A DNA stretch of 13,632 bases from Nitrospira sp. (GTDB lineage Bacteria > Nitrospirota > Nitrospiria > Nitrospirales > Nitrospiraceae): assembly GCA_025360665.1 (NCBI GenBank), contig JANYBU010000001.1, positions 1-13,632 on the forward strand, given 5' to 3'. The notes under the pieces are model-generated. The model did no database searches. It saw only the letters and a program-made list of their open reading frames with translations, and had not been told where the DNA came from. Position numbers and translations under genes: made by a program. The first letter of the stretch is position 1; each line of letters opens with the position of its first letter. Below, in pieces: positions 7,340 through 12,910 of the stretch.

Positions 7340-7359
7340 GCCTTACCCCTAACCCCTCA
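7332..7359. repeat. 7-bp-periodic array (four units) between cyclophilin and lipoprotein genes
   Basis: The units are CCCCTCA, CGCCTTA, CCCCTAA and CCCCTCA. The array fills the gap between the cyclophilin stop (7362-7364) and the lipoprotein start. It supplies the AGGGG ribosome binding site and the GTG start codon (7337-7339) of the lipoprotein gene. Confidence 0.75.
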
Positions 7360-7361
7360 CG

Positions 7362-7871
7362 CTATTCCGTAATCGTGACCGTCATCTCGACTCGTTCGAG
7401 GGGATTGTCCCGGCCGTCCCGCTTCATGCCGACCACCTTGTCCACCACGTCCATCCCGCTGACCACTTCGCCGAACGCGGTGTACTGCCAATCGAGAAAG
7501 TTCGCGTCCGCGACACAGATGAAAAACTGCGAGCCGGCACTGTCCGGCTCGTTCGAGCGCGCCATGGACAGTACCCCGCGCTTGTGCGGCTTGCTGTTGA
7601 ACTCGGCCTTGATCTGATAGCCCGGTCCACCCGTGCCATGTGACGCACGGTCCGGATTCTTGCTGTTGGGATCGCCGCCCTGGATCATGAATCCTGGAAT
7701 AACTCGATGAAAGCTTGTACCGTTATAGAAACCCTCTTGGGCCAACTTCGTGAAGTTCTTCACATGCCCTGGCGTCACATCGTGATAAAATCTCAGAACA
7801 ATCTCACCCAGCTGGGCTCCCTTGCTGCTGACAGTAATGGTGGCTCGCGTGTTCTCTGTCGGCTCTGACAT
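7362..7871 (-). CDS. Cyclophilin-type peptidyl-prolyl cis-trans isomerase
   Basis: The 169-residue protein is a single cyclophilin domain. The active-site segment FHRVIPGFMIQGGDP (about residues 54-68, with the catalytic Arg, Phe and Gln) is intact, as are the following SAGSQFFI and the FLDWQYTAFGEVVSGMDVVDKV region with the conserved Trp. It catalyses cis-trans isomerisation of X-Pro bonds and acts as a folding helper. No signal peptide is seen at the N-terminus (MSEPTENTRATITV), so the form is cytoplasmic. ATG at 7871 is preceded by AAGGAGAGAGG, a strong ribosome binding site. It begins 21 bp after the propeller gene and is probably co-transcribed with it. Confidence 0.95.
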   Translation of the reverse strand: MSEPTENTRATITVSSKGAQLGEIVLRFYHDVTPGHVKNFTKLAQEGFYNGTSFHRVIPGFMIQGGDPNSKNPDRASHGTGGPGYQIKAEFNSKPHKRGVLSMARSNEPDSAGSQFFICVADANFLDWQYTAFGEVVSGMDVVDKVVGMKRDGRDNPLERVEMTVTITE

Positions 7872-7892
7872 CGTCCTCTCTCCTTATCTTGG

Positions 7893-8978
7893 TTAGCGAA
7901 AACGGAAGGGTGACGGGGCCGCCTCTCCCTCAAGACCCTGATTAATGGGATTCCACGTCCGTCCGTCGTCGTCGCTTCGAAATGCCCCGTCGCTCGTACC
8001 CGCATACAGCAATCCGGCGCCGGACTCGATCAAGACTTGGATGGCCATACTCGCCAACCCCTTATTGAGCGGCACCCACTGACGCCCCTTGTCGGTCGTT
8101 TTGAAAATGCCGTGCCCCGTCGCCACAAAGAGCCCCCGACTATTGAACAAGATCCCGCGGATCGAGTCGTTCGGCAATGCTCGGCTGATGGGCTGCCAGG
8201 TGACGCCCGCATCGGCACTGCGAAAGACGCCGCCATCGAACGTGCCGGCATAGATGTCACCCTCGGGATCGATCGTCAACACGCGAATAAAGTTCTCCGT
8301 CATACCTTCATGATCTTTGAGCCCATGTTGCTGGCGCACCCAGCCGGTCGAACGAGCCTTAAATCGCACGACGCCTTCTCCTGAGGTTCCGGCAAACAGC
8401 GTTCCGTCGGACGAAAGGGCCAACGCATGGACCAGGATATCGTCGAGACCGGTGGTGACCACCGACCAACGGTCAGCAGCGGCGAGTCGATAGACCCCAT
8501 CAGCTGTTCCTGCGTACACCCCCTCATTCACAGCAAGAAGGGCTTTGATTTCTAGGCGCTTGAGCCCGCTATTGATCGCCTGCCAGCTCTTCCCTCGATC
8601 GCGCGAACGAAAGACCCCGCCACGGAAGGTTCCGGCATAGATCGCGCCGTCTCTCCCCGTGGTAAGGGTCAGTATAAAAGGATCGGTGACGCCCTGATCC
8701 GATTTCGTCCAGTTGACGCCGCGATCCTCGCTGCGGAATAAACCAAGGCCAAACGAGCCGGCATAGACTAGGTCGTTCCCGACAGACGTGAGCGCCTGAA
8801 TGCTCGCGGCCTGCTGACCGGAGGGATCGTATTGAGGCTGGCTTTCCCCATGGCCAGTGGCTTCCTGCGGAGATGGTGGGACCGGCGAGGGTGCCTGAGT
8901 CGCAGCCCCCAAAAATCCGCCTGCACTCCATATCGTCAGCGCAAGGACCGTAGGTATAATCCGAGCCCAAATCATCAT
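7893..8978 (-). CDS. Secreted seven-bladed beta-propeller (BNR/YCF48-like repeats)
   Basis: The 361-residue protein has an N-terminal signal peptide (hydrophobic residues about 3-26, likely cleaved after GAA or ATQA), a Pro/Gln-rich linker (28-55), and then seven repeats of about 40-45 residues. Each repeat follows the pattern hYAGT-x-x-GGVFRS-x-D-x-G-x-x-W-x-x-h-N-x-GL, for example IYAGTFRGGVFRSRDRG and LYAGTSDGAFRSDDDG. The S-x-D-x-G-x-x-W core is the Asp-box of BNR/sortilin-like and YCF48-like propellers. Repeats 3, 4 and 6 have degenerate Asp-boxes. Such propellers serve as periplasmic binding or assembly scaffolds; no catalytic residues for a sialidase are evident. The two in-frame ATGs (8978, 8975) follow TAGGAG; I use the first, though the second has better spacing. 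It is placed upstream of the cyclophilin gene. Confidence 0.85.
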   Translation of the reverse strand: MMIWARIIPTVLALTIWSAGGFLGAATQAPSPVPPSPQEATGHGESQPQYDPSGQQAASIQALTSVGNDLVYAGSFGLGLFRSEDRGVNWTKSDQGVTDPFILTLTTGRDGAIYAGTFRGGVFRSRDRGKSWQAINSGLKRLEIKALLAVNEGVYAGTADGVYRLAAADRWSVVTTGLDDILVHALALSSDGTLFAGTSGEGVVRFKARSTGWVRQQHGLKDHEGMTENFIRVLTIDPEGDIYAGTFDGGVFRSADAGVTWQPISRALPNDSIRGILFNSRGLFVATGHGIFKTTDKGRQWVPLNKGLASMAIQVLIESGAGLLYAGTSDGAFRSDDDGRTWNPINQGLEGEAAPSPFRFR

Positions 8979-9011
8979 CTATCTCCTACCCCGTTATCCC
9001 TTACCAGCTTC

Positions 9012-9184
9012 TATCAGGCTGCGGAAAAATCATTTCGGCACAACAAAACTTCGATAGCCTGTACGTCTGGGGCAAGCCCGGTCTCTCTGGTTATCTGGTT
9101 AGTCTCATGCAACCAAACAAACCAAACAGACCGAATAGACCAAATGAACAAGAAAGACTGGCGGACTTTTCCAGCATCCTACTA
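9012..9184. repeat. Palindromic element A with 9-bp-repeat arms, between tatC and the propeller gene
   Basis: The left end (TATCAGGCTGCGGAAAAAT, 9013-9031) is an imperfect inverted copy of the right end (about 9157-9184, complement TAGTAGGATGCTGGAAAAG). The core has a T/G-rich arm (9079-9105, TCTGGTTAT-type units) and an A/C-rich arm (9110-9152, units such as CAACCAAAC, AAACCAAAC, AGACCGAAT, AGACCAAAT), about five 9-bp units long. The arms are complementary in type and could fold into a long hairpin. A 17-bp sequence ending CAAGCCCGGTCT (9068-9084) is identical to 11857-11873 in element B. The right end contains the tatC stop codon. It is probably a small non-autonomous mobile element or REP-like unit; it encodes no protein. 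Confidence 0.7.
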
Positions 9185-9955
9185 TCGAACCCGCTGCCCG
9201 GCCGGTCCTATCGGCAAATCCGGATCAAGCGGCAAGCTCACTTCGGTCGGGCCCCTCCGTCCAAAGATGCGTGCGCCAAGAATTCCGATCTCATACAACA
9301 CGATCAAGGGCCCGGCCATCAAGAGCATGGTAAAGAGTGTCGCATCGGGCGTGACGACGGCCGACAGGATCAACGCGGCGATGATCGCGTGTTTCCTGTA
9401 CTTCGCTAACTCCTGGGCCGAGACCACGCCGACCCGCGCCAGGATGGTGAGCACCAGCGGTAACTCAAACGCGCAGCCGAATATCAGCAGAAATTTGACG
9501 TTGAAATCGATGTAGGTGCCGACGCTCAATTGCGGGGTAACGTCGTGATCCATGCCGAAGCTGACGAAGAAATCGATGACCAGCGGGAGAATCACGAGAT
9601 TGCAAAAGATCAAACCGAAGGCAAAGAGCGTTCCCGCCAGCGCAAACAACGGAATGCCCCAGCGCTGCTCCTTGGGAAGCAGCGCTGGTTCAATAAGCTT
9701 CCAACACTGATAGAAGATCACCGGCAGACTCGCCAGGATCGCCGCCAGAAACGACACTTTGATCGAGGCGAACAAGGCTTCCGTCGGTCCATAGAACACC
9801 AGCGGGTTGGGAAACGGACGATTCAACCACGCAACCATCTCGCCGGAAAAGGCAAAGGACACCATCAGGGCCACCAGAATCGTGGCCCCAATGATGATCA
9901 AACGCTTCTTGACAGTCTGGATATGTGCGGCAAGGGGATTGAGAATCTGTGCCAT
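9182..9955 (-). CDS. tatC: Twin-arginine translocase subunit TatC
   Basis: The 257-residue protein has six predicted membrane segments and the family hallmarks FELPLVLTIL (FEVP-type motif with the conserved membrane Glu), EPALLPKEQRW (the first periplasmic-to-cytoplasmic loop Glu) and VTPDATLFTMLL near the end. TatC forms the receptor for twin-arginine signal peptides and, with TatA/TatB, exports folded proteins across the cytoplasmic membrane. The normally conserved N-terminal HLxELRxRL is HIQTVKKRL here (residues 11-19), so the Glu is replaced by Thr and the first Arg by Lys. ATG at 9955 is chosen over an in-frame TTG at 9985, which would add a short non-conserved leader. No tatA or tatB is in the window. 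The TAG stop lies in the end of repeat element A. Confidence 0.93.
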   Translation of the reverse strand: MAQILNPLAAHIQTVKKRLIIIGATILVALMVSFAFSGEMVAWLNRPFPNPLVFYGPTEALFASIKVSFLAAILASLPVIFYQCWKLIEPALLPKEQRWGIPLFALAGTLFAFGLIFCNLVILPLVIDFFVSFGMDHDVTPQLSVGTYIDFNVKFLLIFGCAFELPLVLTILARVGVVSAQELAKYRKHAIIAALILSAVVTPDATLFTMLLMAGPLIVLYEIGILGARIFGRRGPTEVSLPLDPDLPIGPAGQRVR

Positions 9956-10003
9956 GACTCTGGTCCCGGTTGCTGGTCGACCCAAGCCCCACGACGATGC
10001 TCC

Positions 10004-10246
10004 TCACTGTGGAGCGGCCTGCAGCTCCTGGTCTCGACAGACACGAACCAGCTCGGCCATCTTGTCTTTCTTCGCCAACTTCTCTTTGTGTAACTGCTTC
10101 ATGGACAGCTCTTCGGCCGGAGTCAGCACGTGGCGCTTCTGTAATTTGATCAATTCCAGGTCCAGACGGTGGTGCGCCTCTTCCATTACACGGAATTCAT
10201 GACTAGATTGGCGCAGCCGTTCCGCAATCATACTGTCTGTCAGCAT
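10004..10246 (-). CDS. Small YdcH/DUF465-family protein
   Basis: The 80-residue charged protein is predicted to be largely two helices. The first half (EFRVMEEAHHRLDLELIKLQ) followed by an LTPAEELSMKQLHKEKLAKK segment matches the YdcH/DUF465 family, in which the second helix carries the E-x-x-x-LKKEKL-x-x-KD-like pattern. The function of the family is not established. The ATG at 10246 is decided by a near-perfect Shine-Dalgarno; the longer open frame to 10300 would overlap rimI and has no such signal. It starts 22 bp after rimI ends, and tatC follows after 48 bp, so the three probably form one transcript. Confidence 0.8.
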   Translation of the reverse strand: MLTDSMIAERLRQSSHEFRVMEEAHHRLDLELIKLQKRHVLTPAEELSMKQLHKEKLAKKDKMAELVRVCRDQELQAAPQ

Positions 10247-10250
10247 GTCG

Positions 10251-10258
10251 CACCTCCT
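10251..10258 (-). promoter_or_regulatory. Ribosome binding site AGGAGGTG for the YdcH/DUF465 gene
   Basis: AGGAGGTG reads on the minus strand 4 bases before the ATG at 10246 (AGGAGG itself lies 6 bases before it). It is the strongest Shine-Dalgarno in the window and fixes the start of this small gene. Confidence 0.8.
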
Positions 10259-10268
10259 GGTTATGAGA

Positions 10269-10805
10269 TTACTGCAGCGGCCTAATACGTCCTCCCTCAC
10301 GACCGACTTCGTATGTCAATCGACCTGACTCCGACACAATCGGGTCCAATCCCATCAGCAACGCATCTTCTATAGGATTGGTATAGTACGTTGGTCGGGT
10401 CGACACGTCGCGAAACCCAAGACTTCGGTAGAGCGCGTGCGCGGCATGGTTCGAGGCCCGCACCTCGAGCACGGCGCGCATCGCCGCTTGTGCCTGCCCC
10501 ACCTCCAGAGCCTGTAGGACCAAGGCTCTAGCGATGCCCTTGTGCCGCATCGACTCGATGACCGCCAGGTTCATCAGCCGTACTTCCTCGAAGACGACCC
10601 AGAAACAGAGATACCCAACAATCGAGACGGAACCAACTTCGCCCGGCGGCACCTGCTTCGCCAACAGAAAATGCGCGAAGGGATTTCCGTTCAGTTCCGC
10701 TTCCAACATTTTGCGCGTCCAGGGGGACGAGAAGCAAGCTTCTTCGATCTGCAGAATATCCGGCACCGCCTCGACGGTCGCCGGCTCGATCACCCATTCG
10801 CCCAT
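10269..10805 (-). CDS. rimI: Ribosomal protein S18-alanine N-acetyltransferase (RimI-type GNAT)
   Basis: The 178-residue protein is a single GNAT domain. It shows the RimI N-terminal EEACFSSPWT (residues 21-30), the acetyl-CoA loop RHKGIA (87-92, R-x-x-G-x-A), the strand EVRASN (115-120), and the C-terminal ALYRSLGF ... RPTYYTNPIEDALLM. RimI acetylates the N-terminal alanine of ribosomal protein S18 and in some bacteria also acts on other proteins. It is often found beside tsaB, as here. Two GTGs lie upstream in frame (10808, 10811), but the GGGGAG site spaces best with the ATG at 10805. The last 25 residues after GLDP are a poorly conserved extension. A palindromic element separates it from tsaB. 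Confidence 0.92.
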   Translation of the reverse strand: MGEWVIEPATVEAVPDILQIEEACFSSPWTRKMLEAELNGNPFAHFLLAKQVPPGEVGSVSIVGYLCFWVVFEEVRLMNLAVIESMRHKGIARALVLQALEVGQAQAAMRAVLEVRASNHAAHALYRSLGFRDVSTRPTYYTNPIEDALLMGLDPIVSESGRLTYEVGREGGRIRPLQ

Positions 10806-10810
10806 CACCA

Positions 10811-10816
10811 CTCCCC
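10811..10816 (-). promoter_or_regulatory. Ribosome binding site GGGGAG for rimI
   Basis: GGGGAG lies 5 bases upstream of the ATG at 10805, which favours that start over the two GTG codons immediately before it. The site ends only 5 bp from the border of the palindromic element at 10822. Confidence 0.65.
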
Positions 10817-10821
10817 CTGTG

Positions 10822-10946
10822 GCAGGATGCTGAAACAGTCCGCCAGCGTCGTTCTCGCATCGTTCAGACCCTCAACGTACCCCAGAGGGTACGCCCGGCC
10901 CTTCACTCGCTGCGGCCTTGCTGAACGGCCTTTTTGAGCATCCTGC
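10822..10946. repeat. 125-bp palindromic element between tsaB and rimI
   Basis: The left arm 10822-10847 (beginning GCAGGATGCTGAAACAG) and right arm 10920-10946 (ending TTTTTGAGCATCCTGC) are imperfect inverted copies. At the centre CGTACCC (10876-10882) and GGGTACG (10887-10893) form a perfect 7-bp hairpin with loop CAGA. The left arm is identical over 26 bp, in inverted orientation, to 12019-12044 at the end of element B. No reading frame is credible. It is most likely a REP/MITE-like intergenic element, and it may also act as a terminator or attenuator between tsaB and rimI. Confidence 0.8.
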
Positions 10947-10964
10947 TAGGACCTCGCCGGATCG

Positions 10965-11795
10965 TCACGCCCCATCCCGAGTCCCGCCCGCGCCCCTCCC
11001 ACGAGTGACCCGAGCCCGCGCCAACGGAATCCGTGCCGCCGCCACACGCGCTTTCATTTTTCTTGCCACCCGTTCCTGCCGTAAGACTACCGGCGACAGG
11101 CCGCCGGACTCTTCGTACTTCAGTTCTGCTGCTGTGCGTTGCACATACAGCGGACTGATGCCGGTTCCTGCATGCTCACCTCGTCGGAGCCGCTCAATCC
11201 CCGCCAACCCGATCGAGACGGCCGAGGGTTTCATAACAGTGTCCGGCGCCGCGGCGATCGTGGCGGAGGAAGGAACCGACGCACGGATGGCTGAGGCTTC
11301 GGTGGTCCAACCTTCGCCAAAGACGAGAGCCGATCCTGTGAGGCTGCTCCCCAGCATGACAGGCGTGCCCACCTGTTCCGACATCACTCGCTCCAGCCGA
11401 TCCTCGCTGGTCCAGCGGAACAGCGCCCAATAGAGTTCCCCTCGACGGCTGTTGAGAATGGGGCAGAGCGGGGTCGAGGTTCCTCTGAGATTCCAGGCCA
11501 TGCCTTCAAGTGTCGGTACCACTGCCAAAGGGAGCTGACTGATCGTCCGGAACCCGAGGAGCGTTGCCAGGCCGACGCGAAGTCCCGTAAAGGATCCGGG
11601 ACCGATCGACACGACGAGGCCATCCAACTGCGTGAGCGTCATACCCGTTTCACGAAACAACCGATCGATCGTGGGCAGCAACAGTTTGGCATGCGATCCA
11701 GCCGCGTCCTGGTCATGACGAGCAAGGACGCGCGAGTCATCGAGGATCGCCACACTCTGCCATGAGGTTGCCGTTTCAACTGCCAATACTTTCAT
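10965..11795 (-). CDS. tsaB: tRNA t6A37 biosynthesis protein TsaB
   Basis: The 276-residue protein starts MKVLAVETAT and carries the TsaB signature SIGPGSFTGLRVGLA (residues 63-77) of the ASKHA-like fold, with a PLYVQR-type family end near residues 215-220. TsaB is the non-catalytic partner that joins TsaD and TsaE to form the complex making N6-threonylcarbamoyladenosine at position 37 of ANN-decoding tRNAs. ATG at 11795 is used; a GTG directly before it is also in frame. The protein is longer than usual (often 220-240 residues): about 45 extra C-terminal residues are rich in Arg and Ala and look non-conserved. It lies between two related palindromic repeats, the left one only 18 bp beyond its stop. 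Confidence 0.92.
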   Translation of the reverse strand: MKVLAVETATSWQSVAILDDSRVLARHDQDAAGSHAKLLLPTIDRLFRETGMTLTQLDGLVVSIGPGSFTGLRVGLATLLGFRTISQLPLAVVPTLEGMAWNLRGTSTPLCPILNSRRGELYWALFRWTSEDRLERVMSEQVGTPVMLGSSLTGSALVFGEGWTTEASAIRASVPSSATIAAAPDTVMKPSAVSIGLAGIERLRRGEHAGTGISPLYVQRTAAELKYEESGGLSPVVLRQERVARKMKARVAAARIPLARARVTRGRGAGGTRDGA

Positions 11796-11799
11796 CACT

Positions 11800-12046
11800 G
11801 CTACCCGTCTACAAAAAACTATGTTGGCACGCTAGAGCTTCGATGGTCTACACGTGTGGGGCAAGCCCGGTCTATCTTGTTGATCTGGTTTGTTTTGTTT
11901 ATCTGGTTCATCTGGTTTATGCGGTTAGTCTGGCTCAACCAAATAAACAAGACAAACCAAACAAACCAATTAAACGAGACAGACCAGACAGACCGAACAG
12001 ACCAAATGAACAAGACAGGCTGGCGGACTGTTTCAGCATCCTGCTA
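11800..12046. repeat. Palindromic element B with long 9-bp-repeat arms, between the LolA-like gene and tsaB
   Basis: The left arm 11869-11934 is T/G-rich in 9-bp units (for example GATCTGGTT, TGTTTTGTT, TATCTGGTT, CATCTGGTT). The right arm 11936-12013 is A/C-rich in about nine 9-bp units (CAACCAAAT, AAACAAGAC, AAACCAAAC, AGACCAGAC, AGACCGAAC and others). The two arms are roughly complementary and could form a hairpin of over 60 bp. The flank 11857-11873 is identical to element A, and 12019-12044 is an exact inverted copy of the arm at 10822. The left border is an estimate; the right border includes the stop of the LolA-like gene. The whole tsaB leader lies in or next to it. Confidence 0.75.
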
Positions 12047-12910
12047 GAGCTGCGCGAGGTCGGTGGCGCTCAACGGTTGATTCGGAATCATTTCGTGAAA
12101 CGTCACCTCCACGCTCCCCTGTCCCTTCCCATCTTCCAATGAAATCTTAAACGGCCTTAGCACCCGCCCATCGCCGGCGCTTGAGGTCGCCTCCGCCTGG
12201 CCGATCGTACGGAAGTCCTCGAACTGAATGGTCGCTTCCACGGCACCAGACTCCGTGAGCCGATCTTCTCGCACGACGAGCCATGTCTGCCGCTCAAACC
12301 ACAGCCGTCGGCGCATCGTCTGCGCCCCGTTGGGAGAAGGGCCCGAGACCTCTAGCCGGTAACGATCCCCGTCCTCCACGAGTGCGGCCGTCTCGTCCTT
12401 CGCAATCGTGCCGGTGCCCAACACGCCACTCATCGCCCAGACGCTCAATTGAAACGGCCGAGCGAGCTTTCCCATCTCGCTCATGTCGGACAAACTGCCT
12501 GACAGGACACGGCCCCTCGTCGGCAATCGCAACCTGAACTGATCATCAGCCTGCACAAATTCGAAGAGTTCGCTGCCGACCGGAGTGAACCCTCGCAGGC
12601 GCATGGCGTTCGGACGGCGATAGTACAACGCTCCCTCCATCCGCGACGCAATGGGGATGATGCCTCCCCGCACCTTCGCGCTGAAGAGGCCCTTCATCGT
12701 CTGGATCGACGCTTCCCGCTGACTCAGCAACGCCGTCAGCTCCTCCACCGTCGCCTGCTTGAGCTGCCTTTCTTCACGCGGCGGAGTCGTAGTGCAGCCG
12801 GCCAGCACGGCTAAGGCAACAGTAAAAATGCGAAAGGCAACTAGGCTGATGCCTTCACTTTTTCCTTTTAACTTTCTACTTTTAACTTGCGCGCTACGCC
12901 AGAACCACAT
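12044..12910 (-). CDS. LolA-like outer-membrane lipoprotein (DUF4292/LolB-type fold)
   Basis: The 288-residue protein has a basic n-region, a hydrophobic stretch and the lipobox LAGC with Cys39. The mature part begins with a helix (ATVEELTALLSQREASIQTMKGLFSAKV) and then strands with the pattern MEGALYYRRPNAMRLRGFTPVGSELFEFV, as in LolA/LolB-like and DUF4292 proteins, which hold lipids or lipoproteins in a half-barrel. A role in lipoprotein or lipid handling at the outer membrane is inference. ATG at 12910 overlaps the radA end by 17 bp and is preceded by GGGGGAGG; the open frame continues to a TTG at 12940 but without such a signal. Residues 9-20 are encoded by a 7-bp repeat array. The TAG stop is the terminus of repeat element B. 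Confidence 0.75.
   Translation of the reverse strand: MWFWRSAQVKSRKLKGKSEGISLVAFRIFTVALAVLAGCTTTPPREERQLKQATVEELTALLSQREASIQTMKGLFSAKVRGGIIPIASRMEGALYYRRPNAMRLRGFTPVGSELFEFVQADDQFRLRLPTRGRVLSGSLSDMSEMGKLARPFQLSVWAMSGVLGTGTIAKDETAALVEDGDRYRLEVSGPSPNGAQTMRRRLWFERQTWLVVREDRLTESGAVEATIQFEDFRTIGQAEATSSAGDGRVLRPFKISLEDGKGQGSVEVTFHEMIPNQPLSATDLAQL
12852..12886. repeat. 7-bp-periodic array (five units), A-rich, in the LolA-like signal peptide
   Basis: On the minus strand the units are GTTAAAA, GTAGAAA, GTTAAAA, GGAAAAA and GTGAAGG, five in exact 7-bp register. They encode residues 9-20 (VKSRKLKGKSEG), the positively charged part of the signal peptide, directly after the radA stop. The base composition is strikingly AT-rich for the window. 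Confidence 0.7.

Noticed and set aside
7893..8978. Sialidase/neuraminidase activity for the Asp-box propeller
   Set aside because: Asp-box repeats alone do not indicate sialidase. There are seven short blades and no visible catalytic Arg triad or Tyr/Glu pair.
9012..12046. CRISPR array, because of regular short repeats
   Set aside because: The units are only 9 bp, directly tandem without spacers, and arranged as two facing arms. No cas genes are present.
11856..12047. Plus-strand open frame giving a Trp/Phe-rich hydrophobic segment followed by an Asn/Gln/Thr-rich tail, and its minus-strand mirror at 11819-12013
   Set aside because: Both are translations of the 9-bp repeat arms of element B. 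The period is three codons, so any frame stays open and looks protein-like. There is no ribosome binding site and no family resemblance.
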